NCBI GenBank assembly: GCA_037783415.1
Contig: JAZGTN010000007.1
Location: forward strand, 7,461,501 to 7,525,500
DNA length: 64,000 nt
From: Leptasterias polaris
Lineage: Eukaryota > Echinodermata > Asteroidea > Forcipulatida > Asteriidae
Reading direction: 5' to 3'
The translations under genes were made by a program, and so were the position numbers. The notes under the pieces were generated by a model. The model was not told the DNA's origin, did not search any database, and saw only the letters and a list, made by a program, of their open reading frames with translations. Below are positions 26,355 through 38,400 of this stretch, piece by piece (the first letter of the stretch is position 1; each line of letters opens with the position of its first letter).

Positions 26355-26660
26355 AGTAAATTCAAATTTATTTATTTATTTATTTATTTTTTTATTTTAT
26401 TACACTTTTGCACTGGCATAAAAATTACAGAAAATGGTGATAAAAATATACAAATATAAAAAGCAAAATATACCAAGCCAGTGCGTGGCAAGGAGAAACA
26501 GGTGACCAGCACCTCTACAAGGCCATCCTACCACAAAGATTGTCCACGAAAACCCCACCCTCAGTTATATAAACTGACATACAATTACATATAACCCGCT
26601 TGTAGGAATTGTATCCAATGCCGGCCCAGCTATTTCCAGTTACTCCAGCTATTTCCACAG
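26355..26660 (-). mobile_element. Possible LINE 3' end with (TAAA)n tail
   Basis: On the minus strand this reads as a non-coding segment with TTGCCACGCACTGGCTTGG that runs into AT-rich DNA and ends in about eight TAAA units (plus strand TTTATTTATTTA at 26369-26396). Such simple tails are usual at non-LTR retrotransposon 3' ends. No coding part is visible and the family is not identified. Confidence 0.35.
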
Positions 26661-29540
26661 TTACAAGGTGTAGGCCATACCGGTAATTTCTATAGCATTA
26701 GAAGACATCAGATAAATATTTATTCAGCAAATTACTATTTTTCATGTTACAAAATTATGCACATACTTCACAAATTATCAGAATGTATATGGCATATTTT
26801 GTCTTCAGTTAAATGCCGACCACCGTGATGTGAAGTACCAATAGACAACCACCAACGTTAGGACACTGTTATTTATTGAAGGTACGGACTATTTAACTAT
26901 CGGCTGTATGTGGAGAGTTTTATTTAAACTAGAAGGTATTATGAGGCAGTTTGCGATTATAGAAATCCTCGTACATGTACCAAAATATGATTTTTGAAAC
27001 ATCGAGTATCTAAATTATAGTTGTAATGCAGTCCTTTCCATGCATGCACGTATTGATTGCTAAGAAACGTTTGAACTTGCATTTAAATTATCTCGTATGG
27101 ACAATAACTGTTTGAGTGTAATTCAGTAATCTTCGTAGCTAAATGATAGTTAACTAGACGGTTTGCATAATAATATTAGTTATTTTGCTAAACCGGTTGT
27201 AGTTAAGGTTGTTATTAATTGGTAATAATGTTTTCTCTATATTTATTATGTTTTACAGACTGCCCCTATTATCTGGTAGCCTTAATGATAAGGTTTAAAT
27301 TACATAACTCCAATTAGTGTAAAGATTGTTTATTTAGAAGAAATAAAGCACTTATGATCAGACCTGCATAAACTTGTTCCAAGGTCTTTCCTTAAACTCT
27401 CCCTGGTTACATTTATTTGCTATTTATTTCACTTAAGCAAACAATCAGTCTTGCATTATGTCCCGAAGGACGTTAACTCCACGAATGTTCACTCTCCTTG
27501 CACCTCTTCGATGTTTCCAAGTATAGAAGAAATAGTATAATGGTGTAATTTGCAAATCTCTTCCTTGACCTACCCAATCTAATTTGTCCAATGACTCTTT
27601 CTAGTTAAATGAGTTTTGGTAGTCCAACGTTGTCAATCCTCGATACAGTCAAGTTGGATTTTGCAGATGGTAGGAGTGATTAGCCGTTCTTCTGCCATTC
27701 TCCTCCGCAAATCTGTGTTTTGCACCTTGTCTTTCCAGAGGAGATGCATGATTTTTGCGGTATGTTTGGAGGGGTCACCATGCTCCTCTCCACCCCCTTA
27801 TAATTCCACAACAGCCCGGTCCTGATAGGGTTAAACACCTTGCAGGGTAATGAACATGCGATAGAGGGCCTCGCCTTCTACTCGGTCCTTTGCCGCACGG
27901 CCACGACCCCTGCTGGTAAAACGGTCGTTTACGACCTCATCGTCCCCTCTTTAATTCCCTTAGTCGGGTCATAAAAGCATTAGAAAGCATACAATAGACT
28001 TTCAATTATGAGGCTAACAGGCCAACATTATGAAACTAGAAAGAATTTTAGGGGCGGCTCTATAGCTATGTCCCCATGCCATGAACTTGATTGGGTATCT
28101 TTAAAATCTCGAACTTTGACTGATTGATAGTTTTACCAAAAGGAAGCTCCTTGATACCCAGGGGCCGGTCAAGGTTGTGCTGGCTGGCTGACAGTGCCTT
28201 CCTGCAGGCAGATGAAACGGTGCAAAAAAAGAGAAGGAAAAAAAGAACAACAAAAAAGAGGGCAACAACAATAAAATCACACCTCAAAACCAACAAATAA
28301 AAAACCCCAGTTGGAACAATTCAACAGTTTTGTTCTGTTGCTATATTATACGCCCCCCTTACACAAACAGCAACACACAACTCTGTCTTGCAGTCACTCT
28401 GTGGACGTTCCTCACACAAACAAAAAACTGTGAGGACTTGTGTATGTCCACATAGTGTATCAAGTCCCTACATTTTGTTTTCATGTCCACACTTCGTAAT
28501 TAGCGTTCAAACACACTTTCTGTTTTTTCCATCCCCTTGGAGACATCTTTTGTTTTTTCCTTTGTCCCTGTAGTTAACAATCTTACGTAGACTTCGTACA
28601 CAAAGATCCTAACACACTTTTCCCTACGGGGAGCTTTTGTCGCCCCTTTCTGTTTTGTCCTCTGTCTTCATATAAAGGTAGCAAAATTTTAAACACAAAC
28701 ACCTGATGGGGACCTCCTTCCTCCAACTGTGCATTATGTGCTTGTACTTAACCTTTTGGCACAAGCTCTCATTGGTTTTGCACATACTTTCCGATTTGGG
28801 ACTTTCACCCGACCGGGGATCCAACCCCAACATCAAACCAATATCCAGGTACACTCATCAGAAAAGGAAGAACAAAGAAAAACCTCTAGCCTCAATCCGA
28901 AGGCGATATTTTATTGCTGGCGTCATTTTGGCTATCTTGCCAGAAGAATAAATTTCATAGAAAAAAGAAAGAAACGAACGAAGAAGAAATCAAAACACTA
29001 AAATCCTCCATTAGCTTATTAATAATTGCATTCAATTGGTGACCCATTAGTTAACAACCAACCTTGCCATTTTAATCCACAACAAATGAGAACAATGCCA
29101 CGATAATGGCAGTGAAGTACTTCCTATTCAAAACCCATCTGTGGCAATAGGGCATATATTAAAAGCTTTTTAAGGACAACGATTCTAAATCAAATTAGCG
29201 CAGCTTCACTTTCGTGGCTACTGGACCACCCTTCCAATAAATAAGCCGTGTCATTGTCAAGAACTCTTCCAATCTGACAATGAGAGAGTTATTTCCGGTA
29301 ACAAATCAGAACTGAACCTGATTTCTGTCAATGAGTGAAGGCTGAGAAATGAGTGACAGGTAAGGCTAGTTATGAGGTAGTTGTTCGGAGTAATCGGTTC
29401 TCGATACTAGGTGGCGTGGTGCACCCCCTCCTGATGTGTCTTCAATGTGTTACCGGAATCTCTTAATTCTGTTGAGGATTTTAAGGGGGTGGGGTTGTGT
29501 ACCTTTTGTACACGGGGTAAAGGGTATGGGAACATGGGAG
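26661..29540. other. Intergenic region without recognised features
   Basis: AT-rich non-coding DNA. The longest ORFs (76-97 codons) overlap on both strands and show no domain. I see no tRNA, repeat array or exon with good splice signals. Confidence 0.4.
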
Positions 29541-29542
29541 GT

Positions 29543-29559
29543 GGGGGGGGGGGGGGGGG
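29543..29559 (+). repeat. Poly-G tract (17)
   Basis: A run of 17 G after GGGAGGT, followed by AGACACCC. It is one of the long G/C homopolymers of this window. Confidence 0.9.
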
Positions 29560-29619
29560 AGACACCCTCCGCCACATACCTGGCACGGTATATACCTTTC
29601 TACTGCTGATAAAACAAAC

Positions 29620-29712
29620 CGCTCCGGTTAATAATAATAATAATAATAATAAATATAACTTATATAGCGCCTTAGGCCTACATCTAAAGCATAAACCCAA
29701 AAGCGCTTAACA
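29620..29712 (-). mobile_element. SINE/LINE 3' tail: (AAT)n with ATATAGCGC motif
   Basis: (AAT)n runs into AACTTATATAGCGCC and, 40 bases on, AAGCGCTTAAC. This signature also ends the tRNA-Leu SINE at 45315, so it is probably a minus-strand copy of a related 3' tail. No tRNA-like head is visible. Confidence 0.55.
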
Positions 29713-30558
29713 AGGAAAAAAATACCGATGGAATAAACAAAATAATTTAAAATTACTAAAAGCACAAGCACCATGCAACAAGAAGCACTACGTTAAAAAT
29801 ATGGAATAAGGTTTAGGTTATCTTGGGACTGCTGAATGTTAGCAAAACATTCAATCGAACAGTTGACGTGTGACCAATTTCCACACTTCTGCAAACTTTC
29901 AATTTAAAACAAATACATCCCATTAATGGTTGCTTTGCCTCCAACAAATGTAACATTGTTTTTGAATTTTGTGTAACATTGTATTGTGTCTTCTGTTTTT
30001 GACTTTGCATTTATGGCTTCGCATAGTTTTCCATCTTTGGTTGGAAACAAAAATCGGGCTGTGACGTTGCAATACAAATGTCTATGGTGGGTGGATATAG
30101 GTTTTGTCAATTACTGTCTGGAATAACGAACGAAGGCAGAAATCAAGAATAGCTATCAGCTATTTTGAGGCATGGTGAACACAATAATACGGGGGCACTA
30201 TTTGGATTATTCTGCTTGTAGAGGGAATATATTTAATTTAAGAAAAAAAATTCCCCCGGAGAAACAAAAAACAGCACTCTGTATGCACACACTACAACAG
30301 CACACTGCAGTCATATTATTTGTTCACCATACCTCAAAAGGCTGAAGGAGTAGTAGGCCTAATACGTGTAATAGACTATAAAAAGCAAAATGTTATTATT
30401 AATTTTTCAACCTGTTTTTCCGTACGTTCTTGTCCCTGATTTGTGTTCTGTTTGTCTGTCAATCAGGCATCTCACCACAGGTCCCAGCTTCTAGAGGATG
30501 CCCCCACAATTACTTTGACTTCCGTTTTGTATAATTAATGGGTATATAGGCCTACTTC
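29713..30558. other. Intergenic, nothing recognised
   Basis: AT-rich DNA with no supported gene or repeat. Confidence 0.35.
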
Positions 30559-30911
30559 TTAAAGGGTGTGTACAACATTGGTAAGATTGAAAATATTAAT
30601 TTTCACAGATTTGAACAAAACTTACATGGAAGATGGTCATGGTGAACAAATCCTTTGAATTAGTTTTGCTTGAAACGCTAACATTTTTGGGAAATGAGTA
30701 AAACTATTGTCATTATCACAGTGGTGATAACATCCGATGTTTGAAAACAGTGCAAACATAAAAATGGGTTTTTTTCACTGTTTTCTCATGACTCCGAAGA
30801 CCGATTTGAGCGGAAACTTTCACAGTTTGTTTTCTTTCCTTTTACATGTTGGGTCATATCAAGTGTGGATACTGGTCTTCGACAATTACCAATGTTGTAC
30901 ATTGTCTTTAA
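30559..30911. mobile_element. TTAA-flanked MITE, copy 1
   Basis: A 353-bp element bounded by TTAA on both sides. The left end AAGGGTGTGTACAACATTGG and the right end (complement AAGACAATGTACAACATTGG) form imperfect terminal inverted repeats. The inner text (AAATGAGTAAAACTATTGTC, TTTTCACAG) matches the copy at 42216. TTAA target sites point to piggyBac-type mobilisation, but no transposase is present. Confidence 0.7.
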
Positions 30912-31564
30912 ATTCATTTGTTTGTTATGTATTATTAATTTGGAAATAGTCGTGAAGTATGGAAAAAAAATATGAGTTGAATTGAAATCTATGACAGATT
31001 AACATACGGAAATGCGGTAAAAAACTAGTTACACTACGTTTAGCTGTTTGCTTACGCGGATATGTTGAATAATTCCTAAGCCTGAAAAAAATAGTATTGT
31101 ATATTGCTAAAGAAAGGCGCAAAAAACCATGGTAAAGATTGAAGTAGTCATGTCGAGGTAAAAGCGGGAAATCATTAGTATTATGAACAAAGCAAGGATT
31201 TCAAAGTTTTGACACAGCATAAATTTGAGAAACACATTGCCCATTTCAAAAACACAAACCTAGAAGTTAATATGCAGTCTATAAGTCAAAGGTATTATAT
31301 TGGTTTGCCCCCCCCCCCCACCCCCCCACTCCGAGATTAAACTGCAGAACGAAAAACTCCAGTGCACGTTTCCTTTCCAAATCGTACAGCACTGTTGTTT
31401 TGGCAAAAATGATTATCAAATCCGAACGATACGATCTCGATTCACCGCTCTAAAATTACAATACTGCCCTACATTATTTGATATGCAACCTTGGGTGTAG
31501 ATTTTGATTTCCTTTAGGAATGCCGATCTTAAGTGGTTGTATCAGGAAAATTGACGTAACTAAT
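30912..31564. other. Intergenic with C-rich run
   Basis: No gene seen. A C-rich run (11 C, A, 7 C) lies at about 31309-31327. Confidence 0.4.
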
Positions 31565-31586
31565 GGGGGGGGGGGGGGGGGGGGGG
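31565..31586 (+). repeat. Poly-G tract (22)
   Basis: 22 consecutive G between AACTAAT and CACTTGTCCC. Confidence 0.9.
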
Positions 31587-31649
31587 CACTTGTCCCTTGT
31601 TGATGTATGCCCCCCCACGCACACACACATTCTTTGTCATGGTGCAAAC

Positions 31650-31715
31650 CTACTTCTCCTTTACGATATTAAGTGTAACTGGGTACTTTTACGTGCAGTA
31701 ACACACGTCTTCACG
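31650..31715 (-). mobile_element. Fragment of tRNA-Leu SINE body
   Basis: The text CTTCTCCTTTACGATATTAAGTG with ACTGGGTACTTTTACGTGCA matches, with decay, the body of the SINEs at 32760 and 45545 in the same orientation. Head and tail are missing. Confidence 0.6.
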
Positions 31716-31805
31716 TCAGATTATCGTATAAAAGCAGTAAAGGACATAACAAAAAGCGCTGAAAGGGAAATGCAAACGGAAACTACAGTTTTAACTATCC
31801 AGTAG

Positions 31806-32552
31806 TGCTAGAATTTAGAAACAAACGGTGCACCCCTCGTGCCTCCTTATAATTGTACCCTAGTTTCGGCGCTGATCAAGAAACCCAAACAAAGGAAAAT
31901 GGCGTACAATAGCCGGGATGGGTACTATATACAGGGTCACAGAGTGCAGCGGGGTTGAGAAGTTAAAAAGAGGTTCAAAGGTCAAATTGAATTTTGTGAT
32001 GCAGTCATTTTCCAATAAATGGAGTCCTCATGAGAGTGAATGGAAACATTAAAAGTCTTTAATCTAACGTTAAAATAGTGTAGACCATTTTTATTTGATA
32101 CTCTGTCAGAGAGACATTTTTAAACATGATGTCATCGGACAGACATCAACAAATTCTAAAGGGGAAACCTGGGCCAGTCAAAGGGTCAAAATCAATGCAG
32201 TTTTGAATGAATGTCAGCAAAGTTCATAATTGAATCATTCTTTGAAAAAATAGGAAATCAAAAAATGTACAGACCACTATTTGAAATGAGATGTCATTGA
32301 AAGTTTGGGGAATTTGAAGTGAAGTGATATTTTTGGAATGAATTAAATAATAATGCTGATTAAAGGTTGCATTCATCTACAAATACAATTGCAATCAATG
32401 GATCGTATCCATCATTCTCAGTTTCCAATAACCTCTCAAATTCATAACAAAAATAGAAAATAATGTTAAAAGTAACGAAGAAAGATAAAAGCCAGTGACA
32501 ATAAAAGCAGGGCCTAATTGCGTACACTGAAAACACTGGGGTGTTAAATTTA
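31806..32552. other. Intergenic, nothing recognised
   Basis: AT-rich DNA without a supported gene. Confidence 0.35.
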
Positions 32553-32894
32553 TCATAATAATACTCGGTTGATATTGCGCTTTTTATCCTACCCCTAGGA
32601 TCGAAACAAAGCGCTCAGTATTATTCCTGCAAGGTATGTGGAGCTAGGTTTTGAAATATGAGACCTTTTTCTTATAGCACCATGTAATGGTTGACAATAA
32701 GGTACTGTGGCGCAATATGCTGCCTATCAAACCAGGAACACCGGGGCGAACCCCTTCTCTTTACGATAAGTGCACTGGGTTCTTTTACGTGCATTACACA
32801 ACACACGGGACCAACGGCTTTACGTAACATCGCTGATCGAAAACACTATAGGCTTGAGTCCGGTGTTCTTATCCGCTCGGCCACGAAGCGCCAC
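32553..32894 (-). mobile_element. tRNA-Leu-derived SINE, internally deleted copy
   Basis: Minus-strand copy of the SINE at 45315-45761. The head (GTGGCCGAGCGGATAAGA, then ACCGGACTCAAG) is present. The segment holding the second promoter box is deleted or scrambled: the sequence jumps from the anticodon arm to ACGTAAAGCCGTTGG. The body and the GCGC-containing 3' tail remain. Confidence 0.8.
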
Positions 32895-32948
32895 AAATTA
32901 ACACCACGGGTGTTGTCTCATAGCCTACAGAAAAGAAAAAAAATGAGG

Positions 32949-33385
32949 AATGAGGAATGTCTCGGAAATTTAAAAAAATTGAGTTATGCATATACCATGT
33001 TTACAAGTAACTCACTGGCGTTCCAGCAATGTCATTATTATTTCCGTAGCTTATTCCAGTCCGAAGTTATCGGGCGTTGAAAAAAAGTCTACAAGACAAG
33101 GCCACTTCCATTATTTTACGACATGTTTATTTAGATAATCGTTATTAACAACACCTAGCTATTGTAGCTATGCGTACAAACATGCTCCAGAAAACGTACT
33201 TTTATGGATTAATTCATCTTTTCAATTAAAGGTAAGACCACGACAAGAAAGAGCTAGTTTTGTTTATCCTACAACCAACGAAATCGCGGAATCGGTTATT
33301 TTAGTGTGTTTTCATAATTTTCGATTATCAACAACTTTTGTATGGCGAATTGCACGTAAACGTGATTTCCGAGACATTCCTCATT
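32949..33385. mobile_element. Putative MITE with perfect 21-bp terminal inverted repeats
   Basis: AATGAGGAATGTCTCGGAAAT at 32949-32969 recurs as its exact complement at 33365-33385. The 437-bp interval has no coding capacity. A target duplication is not obvious. Its left end abuts an A-run next to the SINE. Confidence 0.6.
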
Positions 33386-34741
33386 TCGATAGGAGCGGGT
33401 CACAGTGATAACACCCATGGTGTCAATTTTAAGCAGCCCAGTTTTTAGCAGCGTAGAGCTGTACAAGCCAATGTTGCTTTTAAAATGTTTGTTAAAATGT
33501 TTGTGACAAATCACAGCTTTGCATGTGACATTAAAAAAAGAAGTGTACAATTTTGCTGTATAAAACTGCTGAGTACATTAATGTTGTGTAAAATATTGTG
33601 TACACGTTGGTCACTATTGGGTAAATCGAAATTTGTTGTTGTACCCCTCACTTGTGTAAAATTTATTACACAAGGAAACGTTAATACAGTACCCAAAATC
33701 GGGTAGGAAATCAAGTAGCTTAACACCGATGTTCAAATCAATCAAGAAGTGGTATAACCGTGTGGTTAGCATAACATGTTGTGGTGCTTCGCGACTTTTT
33801 GTGCCCAAGAAGCACTATGAATTTGTGCCCAGTGTGTTGTTTACTAGCTTTGCAAGCCAGACAGCCCAAGAACATATAGACTACCTTTATTTAATCAACT
33901 AAACACTTCCACAAGTGAACTATCAATTATTGTTTGTAATGTATATGTTCATAATGTTATTGCTTCATAGTCAATGGTTAACAATGAAGGAGCTCTAGAT
34001 TGTTCATGTTGCCTGACTTATTTAGTTATCAGTTCTTGAGCAACCCCAGTTTGATGGAGGACTGACTAGATGTGTGTTTTTTTTTGGCGTGGTATAATTT
34101 ATAGTCAGTCCCAGACTTGTGTTCAAACAAGACCTATAAATTATGTAGCCCTATATTCAAAGGTTGTATGTCTGTAATTCTGTAACACTGAAAAACGTAG
34201 ACTGATTTTCACTGACTTTGAATGTACGATGAATTTTGCAATTCATCTCTAAGCGTTGTATTGACACAATGGATGATTCGTTTCGTCTTCATGTGCCATT
34301 TTTCCCCCCTAAATTTAAGTTGCCGAAAAAACAAACAAAGTTGAACGTTTTCAATCAAGGTGTATTAGTTGTCAATGATTATACGTCATGTTTTCAACTT
34401 TAGGCTCTGAATGTTTGGGCAGAATATTGGCATTCAGCGGGTGAAAAAAAAAATCTGTAAAGGTTGTCGTGGAATCATTTACAGACAGAGGGGAAAGAGA
34501 GCAATAATGGAAGACAGTTGGAGGTCACATGACCTCCTTTACACAGTGGCATTGTAAGACCGTTGAGGCATCAATTAAGCATTATCATGCGAGGAAGTAG
34601 ATCAATTAAGAGTATAGAGGAAACCTTGGGAAATTCTGCAGCACACAGAAGCGTGACTTGTGCGCTGACTTTGACCATTTTTTGCTCACACAAAAAAGTT
34701 TCATTTAATCATATCAAAATTAAGCAATGGGCAAAACCACG
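33386..34741. other. Upstream intergenic region of the cyclase gene
   Basis: AT-rich and non-coding. A short inverted pair (ATAATTTATAG at 34096, CTATAAATTAT at 34135) could form a hairpin. Distal regulatory DNA and a 5' untranslated exon of the cyclase may lie here but cannot be recognised. Confidence 0.35.
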
Positions 34742-34747
34742 TATATA
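34742..34747 (+). promoter_or_regulatory. Possible TATA box of the cyclase gene
   Basis: TATATA, in CACGTATATAGGGCTCC, lies 80 bases upstream of the ATG at 34827. The spacing would allow a start near 34775 with a short leader. A 5' untranslated exon further upstream is equally possible. Confidence 0.3.
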
Positions 34748-34826
34748 GGGCTCCCTAGATAGCGATATCCTCAGTGATATACCACGCATTATTGGGGCAG
34801 ACTTCTTACCCAAAGGTCTATAGAAG

Positions 34827-35496
34827 ATGGAGAATTGCAAAGAGTTCGCTTTCAATAAAAGGTTAGTTGCTCTATTGTTGGTGTTACTACGCCCTGTTAG
34901 CGCCATCGAAATAAAAGTTGCTATACTGGACGCCACGGACACATCTCTGGTAGGAGGCGAGCGCATATACCCTGCCTTCGTCATAGCACAGCAGAAAATA
35001 GCACAGTTTGTCGCAGATGGCAAGTTCGCCAATTTCACACTCAAGTCGTATTATCAGAAAAGCAACTGCGAAAGTGACGTTATAAACGAAGTTGGAAAGG
35101 CAGCAAGGTTTATTTTGGAGAGTAACGGCAGTGCCCTATTCGGACCGTCATGTAGTCAAACCAGTTCTTGCGTCGGGGACCTGGCCGCGTCCCTGAATAT
35201 ACCAATATTCACAGGGAGCACAACCGTTTCGGATTTCGACAACAAGGATCGTTTCGCCACGCTGACACAGACCGCGCTTAAATTCAGCACCACTGTGGAG
35301 TTCATACAGGAGCTGTTTAAGAAATATAAGTGGAAAAGTTATGTATCGATTGAGGATCCCTCGGCAGATTTCGATCAGGCTAGTAGAGCGATTGAAAAGC
35401 GTCTCGAACATGACGGTGTGAAGAACGAGGTAATTTCTCTGGGTTCGGAAAAGTCCAAGAATGAGATATTGAGAGAAGCTCGAAAGTTCAGCAAGA
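34827..35496 (+). CDS. Cyclase exon 1: signal peptide and first half of ligand-binding domain
   Basis: The ATG at 34827 is followed by a basic segment and the hydrophobic run LVALLLVLL, with likely cleavage after VSA26. [11 protein letters not shown] begins the periplasmic-binding-protein-like fold. [10 protein letters not shown] and LNIPIFTGS match the part of ANF receptor domains that carries the conserved disulfide. The exon ends AGCAAGA|GTAAGT in phase 1 at residue 224. Confidence 0.9.
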
Positions 35497-38400
35497 GTAA
35501 GTAATACTTAGTACAAGTCATAATTATGACTTTTATATGCTAATGAGTTATATTTCTTAATTGTGAGTTAATAAGCAGAAGTCATATTTATGGCTTACGA
35601 TTATTTATAACTAGGATGATACTATGATGATTATTTAAAAAAAATCTCAGTTTATAACACAATGACACTGATAGACAGGAATATCTTAAAATTCCCTGAA
35701 GTTGACAGTTTACACAGGTAGACAGTTAAATTTAAAATGACAGTTCGATAAAACATACAAAACCCAAGTATGAATTAACAGAAACAAGGACTTCACATGA
35801 CATTGACAAAAACAAAAACAAAAATCGTTGAAGAAGACCAGTCAATGAAATGCACGAAACGGCACGTGAGAGGGTGGCAGCGGCGTAGCCACGGGTGGCG
35901 GGGGGGGGGGGGGGGGGGGTGGCTGGGTGGCTGGGGAGCACGTGCCCCCCACAAATTTTCAGTGCCCCCCCCACTAAAAAAAACGCAATAGTGCACACTC
36001 AAACAGAAAGTTAAATAAATGAAAACAAAACGTTATAAAAACAAATATATCTGCTATGTGTACGCCTTCACAATAAAGTAAAACAAAAAACTGTAATCGT
36101 ATTCCAAGCAAATATTGTTTAACTTATGCGGTGGGGATTGTCGCTATCATCACCGGAAGCGCGCGCGCCGAAGTGTTGAACAATGCAATGCAGCGGAATG
36201 AACAGTTGGTGTGCTTTGCGCTACGCTGGTAACGATAACTACAGTAGTGGTTCACGTGTATAAACATAAGCCATTAGTAATTTTGACCAGCGTTGCTGCA
36301 TACCATTGATTACCGGTATACGGCCTAGTACATGCCGGAGAGACCAAAAAGTCCTGCTACGCGCAACGCTATTCCACATAAACCAATGCAACCTCGTTCC
36401 CAGGGAGAATTGATCTCGCCGAGCCATTTTTCCCCAGCATGCCTTGCTCCCTCATATCCCCCTGAAATTGGTTCATTAAGGCCGTTTACGAAACGGAGGC
36501 TCAGGCTCAGGCTTAGGCTTCAGAAACGTCGGCCTCATACGAATCAAATGCTTGGGCTCTGTGTTTGAGGCTTCGGAATTCGGGCCAAAGCGGAGCCTGA
36601 CGAAGCCTGATGAAGCCTCGGTAAGGGGTGGATTCGCAAAGGCTTTCAATATGGCCGACGTTTCTGAAGCCTAAGCCTAAGCCTGAGCCTGAGCCTCCGT
36701 TTCGTAAACGGGCTGTTTGTCAGACCGAAAGACAAACAGCCCGACAAACAAACAAACAAGCAAGCACCCAACGGAAACACAAACAAAAGGACAGACAAAC
36801 ATCGGACATGACAAATGGCTTATACAATAACTGAAGACAAGTCATAATAAAGCCGAGAGATACTAGAAAGAAATCACAATACTTAAGTGAAAAGATGGCT
36901 AAACAGTTCAAACAAAAGCAAAATTAAATAAGACGGTTAGAGGGATTAAGAGACGAGTGTGGTCAGTTTCCTAGGATATTTTTACAAATTGATGTTTTGA
37001 TCCACTGTTTTCAATTAAAAATCGACGTGTTTTATGCAATATTTCGTGAATATTTCGTAAATTTCGGGCACCCCCCGAACAAAGATATTAGAGACCATTA
37101 GAATGTGATGCGTGTACGCGAAACGGGTACGCATATGACGTCTTCATGCGATTGCGTATCTCGTAGTCGCATACCTTGTATTTCAGGATTAGATTTTGTG
37201 TGCGTGTGACGTGCCGTGTACGTGTGTTTTGTTATGGTCGTTGTTTTTTTTTTGTAGTGAACCCTGACGACGACGAATGTGAATTTGGCCAGGCGGCCCG
37301 GTTGTATTTATCTTGTCAACTTGTTGTAGATGCTAGTTCCACTATTTCAATTTCATCAATGTTCATGTATATCGTAATTGCATAAGATTTGGAGCATTGT
37401 AATGTGGAACAGCTTGTGAATGTATTGTGAGGTCAAGTCAACTTCAGTTCAAGGAAGGTAAGGATGTAAGATTATGGATCCTAAGATTATCGTTACAGTT
37501 ACAGTACACCATGATTTGTAACTATAAACAAACAGTAACACATTTTATGACTAAACAATTATATATAAAAAAGTGACCTGGTGACTGTCAGTGTCTAGCT
37601 GTCATGACTGTGGGCCGACTCTCACACAGTCTCACTCAGTCTTTGTCAATTTGTACAACATAGACCCAGGGCCCTACCCTCTATTTTTTTCGTAGTAGGC
37701 CTAGTACTAGTAGTAGTAGTACAGAGTAGACTAGTGTAGTGCTCATTAATTTCAGTTGGTGCCCCTAGCTAGCCCTACTTTTTAACTTAGTTAGGTCGTT
37801 GAAGTTACCTACCTAGCCTATTTTTTGTATTTTTGACATGTCGAAAACCATTTAGACCCAGTAACTGGGGTACTAGTAGTACGACCGCTAAATTCAAAAT
37901 CGCAAAAGAGGAGTTCAGGAGGGCACTATGTGGATTGGGTTTTCAGTCCCTACTTAACTGTGTGGGTTTTCCCTGGAATAATTTTCTGGGGTTTTCCTCC
38001 CACATCTAAAATCGAAACTTCTGCATTGTTTCGTAAAGTAAGACCTAAAGTCTAACAGCCCTGCGCATACCTCACGGTATACAAAAAAACGTTCATAACG
38101 CCACCGTGGAATAAAGGATTTCACTAAACACAGTATGCATAGATTGAGTGCACCGACTAGTTATAAAAGATCTAGACATTGGATACACTCGGCATGAAGT
38201 GAAGAAAAATTAAAAAATATACGAAGCAAAAGTTTTGGTCATTTTATGAAAAGTATTGTGTGGAGGAGGCACAAGAAAAAAGGAGGGGTGGTTGGGGACG
38301 CTTAATGTTTTGCATGGGTCCTGATTAAGTTCATTACCGAATGAGAAATTAAAATACTTGTGACCATATTTAGTCTGTGAAACTTGATTTACTCCATGCA

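Larger units (their letters stand above)
35618..37088 (+). repeat. 1.47-kb dispersed repeat, copy A
   Basis: From TGATACTATGATGATTAT to CCCGAACAAAGATAT this matches 39064-40545 nearly base for base, apart from homopolymers and small indels. It includes a poly-G tract, a palindromic 235-bp element and a GACAAACAGCCC hairpin. No coding capacity is seen and the ends do not look like LTRs. It could be a mobile element that inserted twice or a local duplication. Confidence 0.9.

Noticed and set aside
35732..36002. Pro-rich 88 aa and 69 aa ORFs, and their Gly-rich counterparts at 39134-39481
   Set aside because: They are translations of G/C homopolymers inside the 1.47-kb repeat; frames differ between the two copies.
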